Below are positions 1-6,659 of a DNA stretch of 11,893 nt, in pieces. Each line of letters opens with the position of its first letter. The stretch's first letter is position 1. The notes beneath the pieces are model-generated. The model searched no databases. It saw nothing but the letters and a program-made list of their open reading frames with translations, and was not told the origin of the DNA. The stretch is taken from positions 1 through 11,893 of the forward strand of contig JBGVTE010000018.1 of NCBI GenBank assembly GCA_041862375.1, read 5' to 3'. Origin of the DNA: WVZL01 sp041862375 (GTDB lineage Bacteria; Acidobacteriota; Aminicenantia; Aminicenantales; Aminicenantaceae). Made by a program: the position numbers and the translations under genes.

Positions 1-359
1 GTAGATTTCTTGGTTAAGGCAGCCGCTGAAATAAAGTGGCGACTGATAATTATAAAGGCTAGGTAGTCTATTTAAATATCCTCATCAATGAATTAAGGAG
101 GGGAAATTAGGCTCTTTCTTGCTTTTGTCTATTCACTTATAATCCCGTAGTTTCAGCTATTTTAAGCAATTTTTGGCACATATTTGGCACACGGGGAGAG
201 GTTTATTTTTTGCAAGGCATATGTATCAAACCGAAGCTTTTTCTTAGACAATTCCCCCCCCGTCTTGACTCGCTATTTTGTTTGTGATATTTATGTTCTA
301 GGATGTCAGAGGGCGAAAATTTTGAGGAATCCTTGACCAGCCCAAAAGGTAATTCTTAT
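1..359. other. Left-end stretch without a recognisable gene
   Basis: I see no gene that I can support here. All frames on both strands are short and lack a start with a ribosome binding site. The stretch has a C-run near 253-261 and a pair of 9-bp direct repeats TTTGGCACA at 172-180 and 183-191, spaced 11 bp apart. It ends at a 9-bp target duplication (360-368) that flanks the MITE-like element. It may be decayed intergenic DNA next to an accessory region. Confidence 0.5.
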
Positions 360-368
360 AAGTTAAAT

Positions 369-536
369 CACTAGTGTCCCAATGAATCTAAAATTAAAAT
401 ATTTGTATTGATATTATTGAAGTTACAGCTCAAAAAATAAGAATATAGTTTCAAATTGATTATAAGTAATATCAATATAATTCCTTTTATTTCAATAAAT
501 TACGCAAATCAAGAACATTTTAATGGGACACTAGTG
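369..536. mobile_element. MITE-like non-autonomous insertion with 9-bp target duplication
   Basis: Seen directly: the left end CACTAGTGTCCCA (369-381) is the exact reverse complement of the right end TGGGACACTAGTG (524-536). Immediately outside each terminus lies the same 9 bp, AAGTTAAAT (360-368 and 537-545), a perfect target-site duplication. A second internal inverted pair, ATTGATATTA (407-416) and TAATATCAAT (467-476), suggests the transcript or single strand could fold. The element is 168 bp, very AT-rich, and encodes no protein. This architecture fits a miniature inverted-repeat element mobilised in trans by a DDE transposase. A 9-bp duplication is compatible with, for example, IS4-type elements, but I cannot assign the family. 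It sits 78 bp upstream of the HEAT-repeat gene start and could affect that gene's expression. Confidence 0.85.
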
Positions 537-601
537 AAGTTAAATATAAAATTTAAATAGCAATTAGTGATTTGTATTTAAACAATATTGAAAAAGATAA
601 G

Positions 602-608
602 AAAGGAG
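602..608 (+). promoter_or_regulatory. Ribosome binding site deciding the HEAT gene start
   Basis: AAAGGAG lies 6 nt before ATG 615. It supports ATG 615 over the in-frame TTG at 588, which has no Shine-Dalgarno sequence at a proper distance. Confidence 0.7.
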
Positions 609-614
609 CAAGAA

Positions 615-980
615 ATGATAAATTATAAATATTATCGACGGCGTCGAATTGCCCGTAGAACAAACATTAAAGAAATGAAAGCAAACAGAGACATAGAAGG
701 ATTGATTAGGTTGCTTCCTCGTAACGATGCTGAGATCAGCAAAAAAGCTGCAGAAGCATTAGGCGATTTAAAAGATAAGAGAGCAGTGGAGCCTCTAATT
801 GAGACTCTGAAAAACAAGTATGTTCAAGATGAAGCAATAGAAGCTTTTGTAAAGATACAAAATAAAAGAGAAGCAATAATAGAAGCTCTTGTAAAGATAA
901 AAGAGCAGTTGAACATCTCATTAGAGCTTTGGAAGATAAAGATATTCAAGAGCAAGCATCAAAGGCTCTTGGGAAAATAA
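615..980 (+). CDS. N-terminal fragment of the split HEAT-repeat protein
   Basis: This is the translatable first fragment, 121 aa from ATG 615 to TAA 978-980. It holds the basic N-terminus, a first repeat (residues 27-60, including ALGDLKDKRAVEPLIETL) and a degenerate second repeat. The last 25 or so residues (QLNISLELWKIKIFKSKHQ) come from the wrong frame after the 7-nt loss and do not look like HEAT sequence. If translated, it is a truncated product. Confidence 0.5.
   Translation: MINYKYYRRRRIARRTNIKEMKANRDIEGLIRLLPRNDAEISKKAAEALGDLKDKRAVEPLIETLKNKYVQDEAIEAFVKIQNKREAIIEALVKIKEQLNISLELWKIKIFKSKHQRLLGK
770..838 (+). repeat. 69-nt coding repeat, copy 1 (HEAT unit)
   Basis: This segment matches 1072-1140 at 64 of 69 positions by eye. 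It encodes the HEAT unit KDKRAVEPLIETL and the start of the following helix. Such high DNA identity, including synonymous sites, indicates recent internal duplication or gene conversion between repeat units. Confidence 0.8.
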
Positions 981-1639
981 AGGATAAAAGGGCGGTGGAG
1001 CCGCTCATTCAGGCTCTGAAAGATGAGAATTTTATAGGTCAATGGGAAGCAGTATGGGCTCTTGGAGAGATAAAAGATAAGAGAGCAGTGGAGCCTCTAA
1101 TTGAGGCTCTGAAAGACAAATATGTTAAATATGAAGCAATGGAAGCTCTTGGGAAAATAGGAGATACAAAATATGCAGAGACGATTATTAATTTTATTAT
1201 GGTTGATTATTCACTTTTTCTACTACATTCTGAGCAACCTCCTAAACTTAGAACTTATATTAAGTCCATGAAAAATCTTTTTGGCGACTATACAGATCTT
1301 ATCATTAAGGTATTTATTATTAAGACAAAAGAGACATCTACAGTGTACCAATATGGTCACCAAGGTAGAATCGATTATGATTTACGTGAAAGTGACGAAG
1401 CAGTTTGTGAATTATGTAAGATAAATACACCAATCTCAGCCAATATTCTGCATAAAATATTACAGAGAGCAGATATTGATGTAAGAAGTTTTTGGCATCC
1501 TGACGGCGAGACTCATTATGAAATTTTAAGCTTTGAATCTCAGCGTAAGATTGTAAAAAAAGAATTAGAACAAAGAGGGAATCCTCCTTACGACCCTGCT
1601 GCATACCTTGACAAGAAAGCATGGAAGATTTTAAGATAA
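929..1639 (+). CDS. C-terminal fragment of the split HEAT-repeat protein
   Basis: The second fragment is open from well upstream of 929. The nominal start is TTG 929, with no good ribosome binding site, so independent translation is doubtful. It encodes the remaining HEAT repeats (KIKDKRAVEPLIQAL and EIKDKRAVEPLIEAL at roughly residues 16-75), then a mixed alpha region. That region includes LFGDYTDLIIKV, a His/Asp-containing stretch (FWHPDGETHYE) and a charged C-terminus, and ends in TAA. I do not recognise the C-terminal region as a named domain. Function is unknown. Confidence 0.5.
   Translation: MEDKDIQEQASKALGKIKDKRAVEPLIQALKDENFIGQWEAVWALGEIKDKRAVEPLIEALKDKYVKYEAMEALGKIGDTKYAETIINFIMVDYSLFLLHSEQPPKLRTYIKSMKNLFGDYTDLIIKVFIIKTKETSTVYQYGHQGRIDYDLRESDEAVCELCKINTPISANILHKILQRADIDVRSFWHPDGETHYEILSFESQRKIVKKELEQRGNPPYDPAAYLDKKAWKILR
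1072..1140 (+). repeat. 69-nt coding repeat, copy 2 (HEAT unit)
   Basis: This is the partner of 770-838, offset by 302 nt. The offset is not a multiple of three because of the 7-nt loss between the copies; 302 plus 7 equals 103 codons, which independently supports the frameshift interpretation. Confidence 0.8.
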
Positions 1640-1776
1640 CCAGAATAAGTTAACGGACAGTTACGGTCAGGAAAATTAATCTCTAAAATTGATATCTCCC
1701 CAAATGCTAGATTTTTAGTGATTGTTCGCTGTCAATTAGATTCTATAACGCATGATGTTTCTTAAGCTCCAGGTTA

Positions 1777-1840
1777 AGGCGATTGGAGTACTGCTCTTAC
1801 AAACCGGGGGTCACTGGTTCGAACCCAGTACCGCCCACCA
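1777..1840 (+). tRNA. Degenerate tRNA-Val(TAC), 3' half preserved (probable tRNA remnant)
   Basis: The 3' part is a convincing tRNA. T stem ACTGG/CCAGT (1813-1817 and 1825-1829) encloses loop TTCGAAC. Acceptor 3' strand ACCGCCC (1830-1836) is followed by A and an encoded CCA (1838-1840). The anticodon loop CTTACAA (1796-1802) carries TAC, the valine anticodon, with T33 in place. The 5' half is broken: the 5' anticodon stem reads CTGCT where CTGGT would pair with ACCGG. The D arm is missing or unrecognisable, and the expected acceptor GGGCGGT is at best represented by AGGCGAT (1777-1783). At about 64 nt it is too short for a working tRNA. It is either a decayed tRNA gene or a 3'-half left by integration of an element at a tRNA-Val gene. 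Confidence 0.6.
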
Positions 1841-2038
1841 TCTATCTATTTCTTGGCCACATCAGGGGAAAATAGGATCTTCCGGTTAGTTCTCCTTTCA
1901 ATCCCATTATAATAATTTCTTTGATAAACATCTCAAAAATAAGCCAGCTCCTTTACTGGATGGCCCTTCGCATCTCCACCCAGAAGTCGATTTTAAGGTG
2001 AGCAATCGTTAAGGAAAGTACGGAGTAGCTAAATTGTA

Positions 2039-2056
2039 TGATTCATTGCTGAATCA
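2039..2056. promoter_or_regulatory. Inverted repeat, candidate operator
   Basis: TGATTCA (2039-2045) and TGAATCA (2050-2056) form a 7-bp inverted repeat around a 4-nt spacer, about 330 bp before the adaptor gene. A second, AT-rich one, TGTAAA-N5-TTTACA, lies at 2130-2146. Either could bind a dimeric regulator of the efflux operon, but the distance is large and chance occurrence is quite possible. Confidence 0.2.
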
Positions 2057-2226
2057 ATTATTTCACACGTGCGGCACATAATAAGAAGAAGTCTGTATAT
2101 GGTGGAACCCATAAGCCTTAGCCTTTAAATGTAAAAAAAATTTACAGAATTGAACCTTACTTCATTTTTGTACTGAACTCTTGAGCTCGGTTTCCTCTAA
2201 TATCAACCTTGGCATAAAAGTTGCTG

Positions 2227-2358
2227 ATGAGTCATAGGAAGGATGTAAGATTTTATGAAAAGAGGGAACCTTTTATTTATTCAGCGTTAGCAAAAGAGGA
2301 TATTATGAACTTTCTTCTGTATAAATACGTAACTTATAGAGAGGAATTATTGAAGTGA
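2227..2358 (+). CDS. Possible small ORF of 43 aa before the efflux operon
   Basis: ATG 2227 to TGA 2356-2358 encodes a charged peptide rich in Glu and Lys, ending in VTYREELLK, 30 bp upstream of the adaptor gene start. ATG 2227 has no ribosome binding site. An internal ATG at 2305 follows AGAGGA (2295-2300) with 4-nt spacing and would give only 17 aa. I do not recognise it. It could be a leader peptide, the remnant of a lost upstream regulator gene, or simply a chance frame. Confidence 0.15.
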   Translation: MSHRKDVRFYEKREPFIYSALAKEDIMNFLLYKYVTYREELLK

Positions 2359-2375
2359 TGATTCTATCTATTTAC

Positions 2376-2381
2376 AGGGAG
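2376..2381 (+). promoter_or_regulatory. Ribosome binding site of the adaptor gene
   Basis: AGGGAG lies 7 nt before ATG 2389. It is the only well-placed Shine-Dalgarno sequence for the three-gene operon. The two downstream permease starts overlap the preceding stop codons and lack strong sites of their own. Confidence 0.6.
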
Positions 2382-2388
2382 TTGTACC

Positions 2389-3438
2389 ATGAGAATAAGA
2401 CTTGAAAAACAACTTTTGGTTCTGATTATTTTTACAGCCGCCCTCGTACTGCACGGCTGTACCGGCAACTCCAGCCCTCAGGTCAAGGAAGAAGAAGAGA
2501 CCGGGATTCCTGTTGAAACAACAAAAGTCACTCAGGGACCGATAACGGCAACATATGCCGGCTCTGCAAGTTTAGAAGCAGAAGAAGAGGCGTTAGCCGT
2601 GGCCAAAGTGAGTGGGATTGTGAAAAGAATTTTTGTGGAGGAGGGAGATGCGGTCGCAGCCGGACAGGTGCTGACAAAACTGGATGATGAGCAGTATCGA
2701 TTAGAGCTCAACCAGGCAAAATCGATACTGGAAAAGCTCTTCAAAGAGTATGAGAGGAACGAATCACTGTTCAAAAATAAAATTGTTAGCCAGGAGTCCT
2801 ATGAGAAGACAAAGTTTGAACACCGCACACAAGTAGCCGCATATGATTTAGCAGAGCTCAAGCTGAATTATACTGAAATCAAGGCGCCCATCAGTGGTAT
2901 TGTTTCTCAGAGACTCATCAAGGTTGGGAATATGGTGAAGCTGGACCAGCCGACCTTCAAGATTACTGACTTTAATCCCTTGCTAGCAGTCCTCCATATT
3001 CCAGAGAAAGAACTGAGCAAGTTACAGATTGGCTTTCCCGCAAAACTTGAAGCAGATGCTATACTCGGCTCAGAATTTCAAGGCAAGATACTGAGGATAA
3101 GTCCTATCGTCGATTCGGGGACAGGAACCTTCAAAGTGACAGTGGGAGTGAACGATAAAACTCGAATGTTGAAACCAGGTATGTTTACAAGGGTTAAAAT
3201 TGTTTACGATACCCATAAAAATGCATTGCTCGTTCCTAAAGACGCTATTCTCACAGAGGACAGCGAGAAGTGGGCCTTTTTGGTCAAGGATGATACTGTA
3301 ATCAAAAGTGAAGTCAAGGTTGGCTACAATAATACAACCCACGTTGAAATTCTTTCTGGCTTGAGCCTCGGTGACATCATAGTTACGACAGGCTTGGGCA
3401 GTTTGAAAGATGGATCTAAGATCAAAGTGGTCGAATAA
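2389..3438 (+). CDS. RND efflux periplasmic adaptor (MFP/HlyD family), lipoprotein
   Basis: The product (349 aa) links an inner-membrane RND pump to an outer-membrane channel. Residues 1-24 form a lipoprotein signal with lipobox LHGC, so Cys24 would be lipidated and anchor the protein in the periplasm. Two halves of a lipoyl-like domain (about 68-100, with VSGIVKRIFVEEGDAV, and 162-195, with IKAPISGIVSQ) flank a helical hairpin (about 103-160). A beta-barrel follows (about 196-272, with LKPGM at 261-265), then a membrane-proximal domain (about 278-349). Length and order are typical of AcrA/MexA/MdtA-type adaptors. The start is fixed by AGGGAG 7 nt upstream and by the signal peptide beginning right there. 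Its stop TAA shares one base with the ATG of the first permease. Substrate cannot be read from the sequence. Confidence 0.93.
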   Translation: MRIRLEKQLLVLIIFTAALVLHGCTGNSSPQVKEEEETGIPVETTKVTQGPITATYAGSASLEAEEEALAVAKVSGIVKRIFVEEGDAVAAGQVLTKLDDEQYRLELNQAKSILEKLFKEYERNESLFKNKIVSQESYEKTKFEHRTQVAAYDLAELKLNYTEIKAPISGIVSQRLIKVGNMVKLDQPTFKITDFNPLLAVLHIPEKELSKLQIGFPAKLEADAILGSEFQGKILRISPIVDSGTGTFKVTVGVNDKTRMLKPGMFTRVKIVYDTHKNALLVPKDAILTEDSEKWAFLVKDDTVIKSEVKVGYNNTTHVEILSGLSLGDIIVTTGLGSLKDGSKIKVVE

Positions 3439-6400
3439 TGAAAAAAGTCATTGATGTAGCCATCAGACGCCGGGTGACGGTGGCCATGTTCACCATCGCG
3501 GTCATGCTTTTCGGATTCGTTTCCTTCACTCGGCTCAAAATCAATTTACTTCCAGAGCTGTCCTACCCCACTCTGACTATCAGAACAGAGTACGAAGGAG
3601 CTGCACCGGTAGAGATCGAGAACCTAATCACAAAGCCTATAGAAGAAATAGTAGGAGTTGTTAAAAATGTTCAAAAGATCAGTTCAGTTTCCCGCTCGGG
3701 CCAGTCTGATGTCATCCTTGAATTTGCCTGGGGAATGGATATGGATTATGCCATTCTGGAAGTCAGAGAAAAAATGGATGCCATGGAGCTTCCTCTGGAG
3801 GTGAAAAGGCCGGTTATCTTACGTTTTGACCCTTCGTTAGATCCCATTATCCGGTTTGGCCTCTACCAGGAATCAGAGGAGACAGAAAAAGACTCCGAAC
3901 TTTTCGCCGAGGAAAAGCTCAAATACCTGAGGCGCTTCGCTGATGAGCAGATAAAAAAGGAACTTGAGTCTGCACTTGGTGTTGCGGCAGTCAGAATAAG
4001 CGGTGGGCTGGAAGATGAGATACAGGTATTGATTGACCAGAGGAAGCTTGCACAGCTCAATCTGTCCATAGAAAAAATCGCTGGAGTTCTTAGTGCAGAG
4101 AATGTCAACCTTTCCGGTGGCCGTCTTGAAGAGGGTTCTCACCAGTTTTTGATCCGCACCTTGAACCAGTTTCGATCGGTACAGGAAATTGGCAGCGTAA
4201 TAGTTGATTACAATAATAATATCCCGATATACGTGCGGGATATTTCAATCGTTAATCATGGATACAAAGAACGCAAGGCCGTAACGCGAATAAGCGGCCA
4301 GGAAGCTGTTGAGATTGCCATTTATAAGGAAGGAGATGCCAACACGGTATCTGTTTCCAGACAAGTGGAAAATCATCTAAAAATGGTGAGAGACATTCTG
4401 CCTCCTGGATTGAAAATGGTCAAAGTCTATGATCAGGCTGTTTTTATCGAGAAGGCAGTCAACGAGGTTATTCAAGCTGGTTTGATAGGAGGTTTGTTGG
4501 CGATTTTCATTCTTTACTTTTTTCTCCGTAATTTTTGGACGACTGTGATTATCTCTCTTTCCATACCGATATCTGTTATCGCCACGTTTAACTTGATGTA
4601 TGGAGCTGATCTTTCACTCAATATAATGTCTCTTGGAGGAATAGCGCTGGGGATCGGTATGCTGCTCGATAATTCTATCGTTGTGATTGAAAACATCTCC
4701 CGTCACCGCGAGAGTGGAAAGGATATTCGGACCGCAGCAGGCGATGGTGCCAGCGAAGTGGGGACCGCTGTCACCGCATCAACTCTGACCACAATCGCGG
4801 TGTTTTTCCCGCTGGTCTTTGTCAGAGGAATTGCAGGCCAGCTTTTTCGCGATCAAGCCTTAACTATCACTTTCGCGCTCTTAGTCTCTCTTCTGGTTGC
4901 CCTGACTCTTATCCCGATGCTTGCCTCAACTGAAAGGCGTAGTCTGGAAGGAGCAGGAGAATTTAAAGCTTCAAAGCCGCGCACACGATTTAGAAGGCTG
5001 CTGAGAACCATTAGATTTTTTATCTTCAACACTATTCCTGTATTTATCCTGAAAGTGACATTCGGGACATCCCGTTTTTGCTCTCGTGTTTTTCGCTTTA
5101 TCCTCAACCCGGCATTAAAACTCTTTTCCCGGTTTTATACAAAACTTGAAAGCGCATATCCTGGTTTTCTGAAATGGTCATTGAGCCACAAAGCTGCAGT
5201 CCTGGCAGTAGCCCTTGGTCTTTTCCTGATCACAATACTACTGATTCCTTTTCTGGGGATAGAGCTGATCCCGCAGCTTTCTCAGGGAGAATTCAAGATA
5301 GAATTTAATCTGCCTCCAGGGACACCTCTGAATAAGACCGACCAAGTCATCGCCTCTATTCAAAAATCTGCAGGAAATATCAAGAATATAGAAACGAGTT
5401 TTTCTGTAGCCGGAACAGGGAACCGCTTTGATGCAAATCCCGAACATGGTGGTGAGAACTGGGGAGAACTCAGTGTGTCTCTGATTCCCGGCTCAAAAAG
5501 AAAACATGAAGAAGAAGCAATGGCGGAATTTCGCAGGACCATCGAAGGCTCACCCGGTGTACAGTATAAATTTTACCGTCCAACCCTGTTCACATTCAAA
5601 ACTCCGATAGAATTGGAAATTGCAGGATTTGATTTGAAGAAGCTGAAAGAAGTGAGCAGTGAGATTGTCAGGCACATGTCGCAATCGAGAAGGTTCACAG
5701 ATGTTAAATCATCGATGGATATTGGACACCCAGAGATTCAGATTCACTTCGACCGCGAGCGTGCTGCAGCACTAGGTTTGAATATCTTTGAGATCGCAGA
5801 TAGGGTAGTTAACAAAATCCGCGGGGAAGTGGCCACGCGCTATTCTTGGCATGATAGGAAGATTGATGTTCTCGTCCGTTCACGTGAGGAAGACCGCGCT
5901 TCCATCGAAGATATTCAACAGTTGATTATCAATCCAGAAAGTGATCGCCCTGTTCCACTGAAAGGAGTTGCTGACATTGTTGTGGGAACCGGTCCGAGTG
6001 AGATCCGACGTGTTGACCAGGAAAGAGTGGCTTTAATTAGTGCAAATTTGAAATACGGTGATCTAGGCAGTGCTGCAGAAGAATTGATGAGCATCATCAG
6101 AGATGTCGATATCCCGAAGGGTTTGGCAGCGCAAATTTCCGGACAGAATGAAGAAATGATTCTCTCTTTCCGGTCATTAAGATTTGCGCTTCTTCTGGCA
6201 ATATTCCTTGTCTACCTGGTAATGGCTTCCCAGTTTGAATCCTTTTTGCATCCCTTCGTCATCATATTCACAATACCCCTCGCTTTTATTGGCGCTGTGT
6301 TGGCCCTTTTAATCACAGGATCAAAAATCAGTGTAGTGGTCTTTATCGGATCAATCCTTCTGGCAGGCATCGTTGTCAACAACGCTATTGTCCTGATAGA

Positions 6401-6659
6401 CCGAATCAATCAAATAAGAGCAAAGGGAGAGGAAAAAATAAAGGCCATCATCAAAGCTGGACAGTCGCGTCTACGCCCCATCATCATGACCATGCTGACA
6501 ACGACTTTAGGGCTTTTACCTCTCGCTATCGGCATCGGAGAAGGTGCTGAGGTCAGGGCTCCGATGGCCATAACTGTGATTGGCGGGCTCACGGTCTCAA
6601 CTCTTCTCACCTTGATCGTGATCCCGGTGGTCTACAGCCTTGTGGATAGAAAACCATGA
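3438..6659 (+). CDS. RND efflux permease 1 (HAE1/AcrB-type inner-membrane pump)
   Basis: The product (1073 aa) is a proton-driven exporter of the RND superfamily. Visible landmarks are TM1 (about 13-31) followed by LLPELSYP, the first porter domain with PVEIENLITKPIEEIV, and TM2-TM6 (about 340-497). A linker with an extra hydrophobic stretch spans about 498-590. TM7, the second porter domain and TM8-TM12 follow to the C-terminus. In TM4 the proton-relay site reads LLDNS (Asp411-Asn412), where AcrB has two Asp. In TM10 VVNNA (Asn981-Asn982) stands where AcrB has Lys-Asn. This D-N/N-N set is, as I recall, common in SwrC-like HAE1 pumps. The heavy-metal (CusA) type is not indicated. Its ATG overlaps the adaptor stop by one base and its TGA overlaps the next ATG by four. 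Confidence 0.93.
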   Translation: MKKVIDVAIRRRVTVAMFTIAVMLFGFVSFTRLKINLLPELSYPTLTIRTEYEGAAPVEIENLITKPIEEIVGVVKNVQKISSVSRSGQSDVILEFAWGMDMDYAILEVREKMDAMELPLEVKRPVILRFDPSLDPIIRFGLYQESEETEKDSELFAEEKLKYLRRFADEQIKKELESALGVAAVRISGGLEDEIQVLIDQRKLAQLNLSIEKIAGVLSAENVNLSGGRLEEGSHQFLIRTLNQFRSVQEIGSVIVDYNNNIPIYVRDISIVNHGYKERKAVTRISGQEAVEIAIYKEGDANTVSVSRQVENHLKMVRDILPPGLKMVKVYDQAVFIEKAVNEVIQAGLIGGLLAIFILYFFLRNFWTTVIISLSIPISVIATFNLMYGADLSLNIMSLGGIALGIGMLLDNSIVVIENISRHRESGKDIRTAAGDGASEVGTAVTASTLTTIAVFFPLVFVRGIAGQLFRDQALTITFALLVSLLVALTLIPMLASTERRSLEGAGEFKASKPRTRFRRLLRTIRFFIFNTIPVFILKVTFGTSRFCSRVFRFILNPALKLFSRFYTKLESAYPGFLKWSLSHKAAVLAVALGLFLITILLIPFLGIELIPQLSQGEFKIEFNLPPGTPLNKTDQVIASIQKSAGNIKNIETSFSVAGTGNRFDANPEHGGENWGELSVSLIPGSKRKHEEEAMAEFRRTIEGSPGVQYKFYRPTLFTFKTPIELEIAGFDLKKLKEVSSEIVRHMSQSRRFTDVKSSMDIGHPEIQIHFDRERAAALGLNIFEIADRVVNKIRGEVATRYSWHDRKIDVLVRSREEDRASIEDIQQLIINPESDRPVPLKGVADIVVGTGPSEIRRVDQERVALISANLKYGDLGSAAEELMSIIRDVDIPKGLAAQISGQNEEMILSFRSLRFALLLAIFLVYLVMASQFESFLHPFVIIFTIPLAFIGAVLALLITGSKISVVVFIGSILLAGIVVNNAIVLIDRINQIRAKGEEKIKAIIKAGQSRLRPIIMTMLTTTLGLLPLAIGIGEGAEVRAPMAITVIGGLTVSTLLTLIVIPVVYSLVDRKP

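Larger units (their letters stand above)
615..1639 (+). pseudogene. HEAT-repeat (PBS-lyase-like) protein gene, split by a frameshift
   Basis: Two overlapping frames together encode one protein. The first carries HEAT repeats up to about 895. The second, read upstream of its nominal start, continues seamlessly with KDKRAVEHLIRALEDKD, the same repeat motif (consensus IKDKRAVEPLIEAL). Alignment to the sibling repeats shows that GATAAAAG at 896-903 has lost one 7-nt copy of a tandem ATAAAAG unit, which accounts exactly for the frame change. Restoring 7 nt gives about 343 aa: a basic N-terminus (RRRRIARR), four to five HEAT repeats, then a roughly 150-residue C-terminal region with no motif I recognise. 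HEAT repeats are protein-interaction scaffolds; no enzymatic role is visible. No signal peptide is seen, so it is probably cytoplasmic. It could be a decayed gene, a sequencing or assembly error, or a slippage-prone switch. Confidence 0.75.
1841..2388. other. Long intergenic stretch upstream of the efflux operon
   Basis: No frame here is convincingly coding. It contains two short inverted repeats (2039-2056 and 2130-2146) and an open frame of 43 codons at 2227-2358, described separately. I see no RNA gene beyond the tRNA remnant that ends at 1840, and no clear terminator. The promoter of the efflux operon must lie here, but I could not pick a confident -35/-10 pair. Confidence 0.5.

Noticed and set aside
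130..290. Short open frame of about 50 codons, and reverse-strand frames resembling an integrase C-terminus (VCQICAK-like)
   Set aside because: The frames are short, lack a start signal and end in stops within a few dozen codons. The resemblance is too weak to call an integrase remnant.
369..536. CRISPR or riboswitch interpretation of the 369-536 repeats
   Set aside because: There is one inverted pair with exact target duplications and no regularly spaced direct repeats; an insertion element explains everything seen.
588..614. TTG 588 as start of the HEAT gene
   Set aside because: It has no Shine-Dalgarno sequence, whereas ATG 615 has AAAGGAG at 6-nt spacing. The extra nine residues actually span the ribosome binding site.
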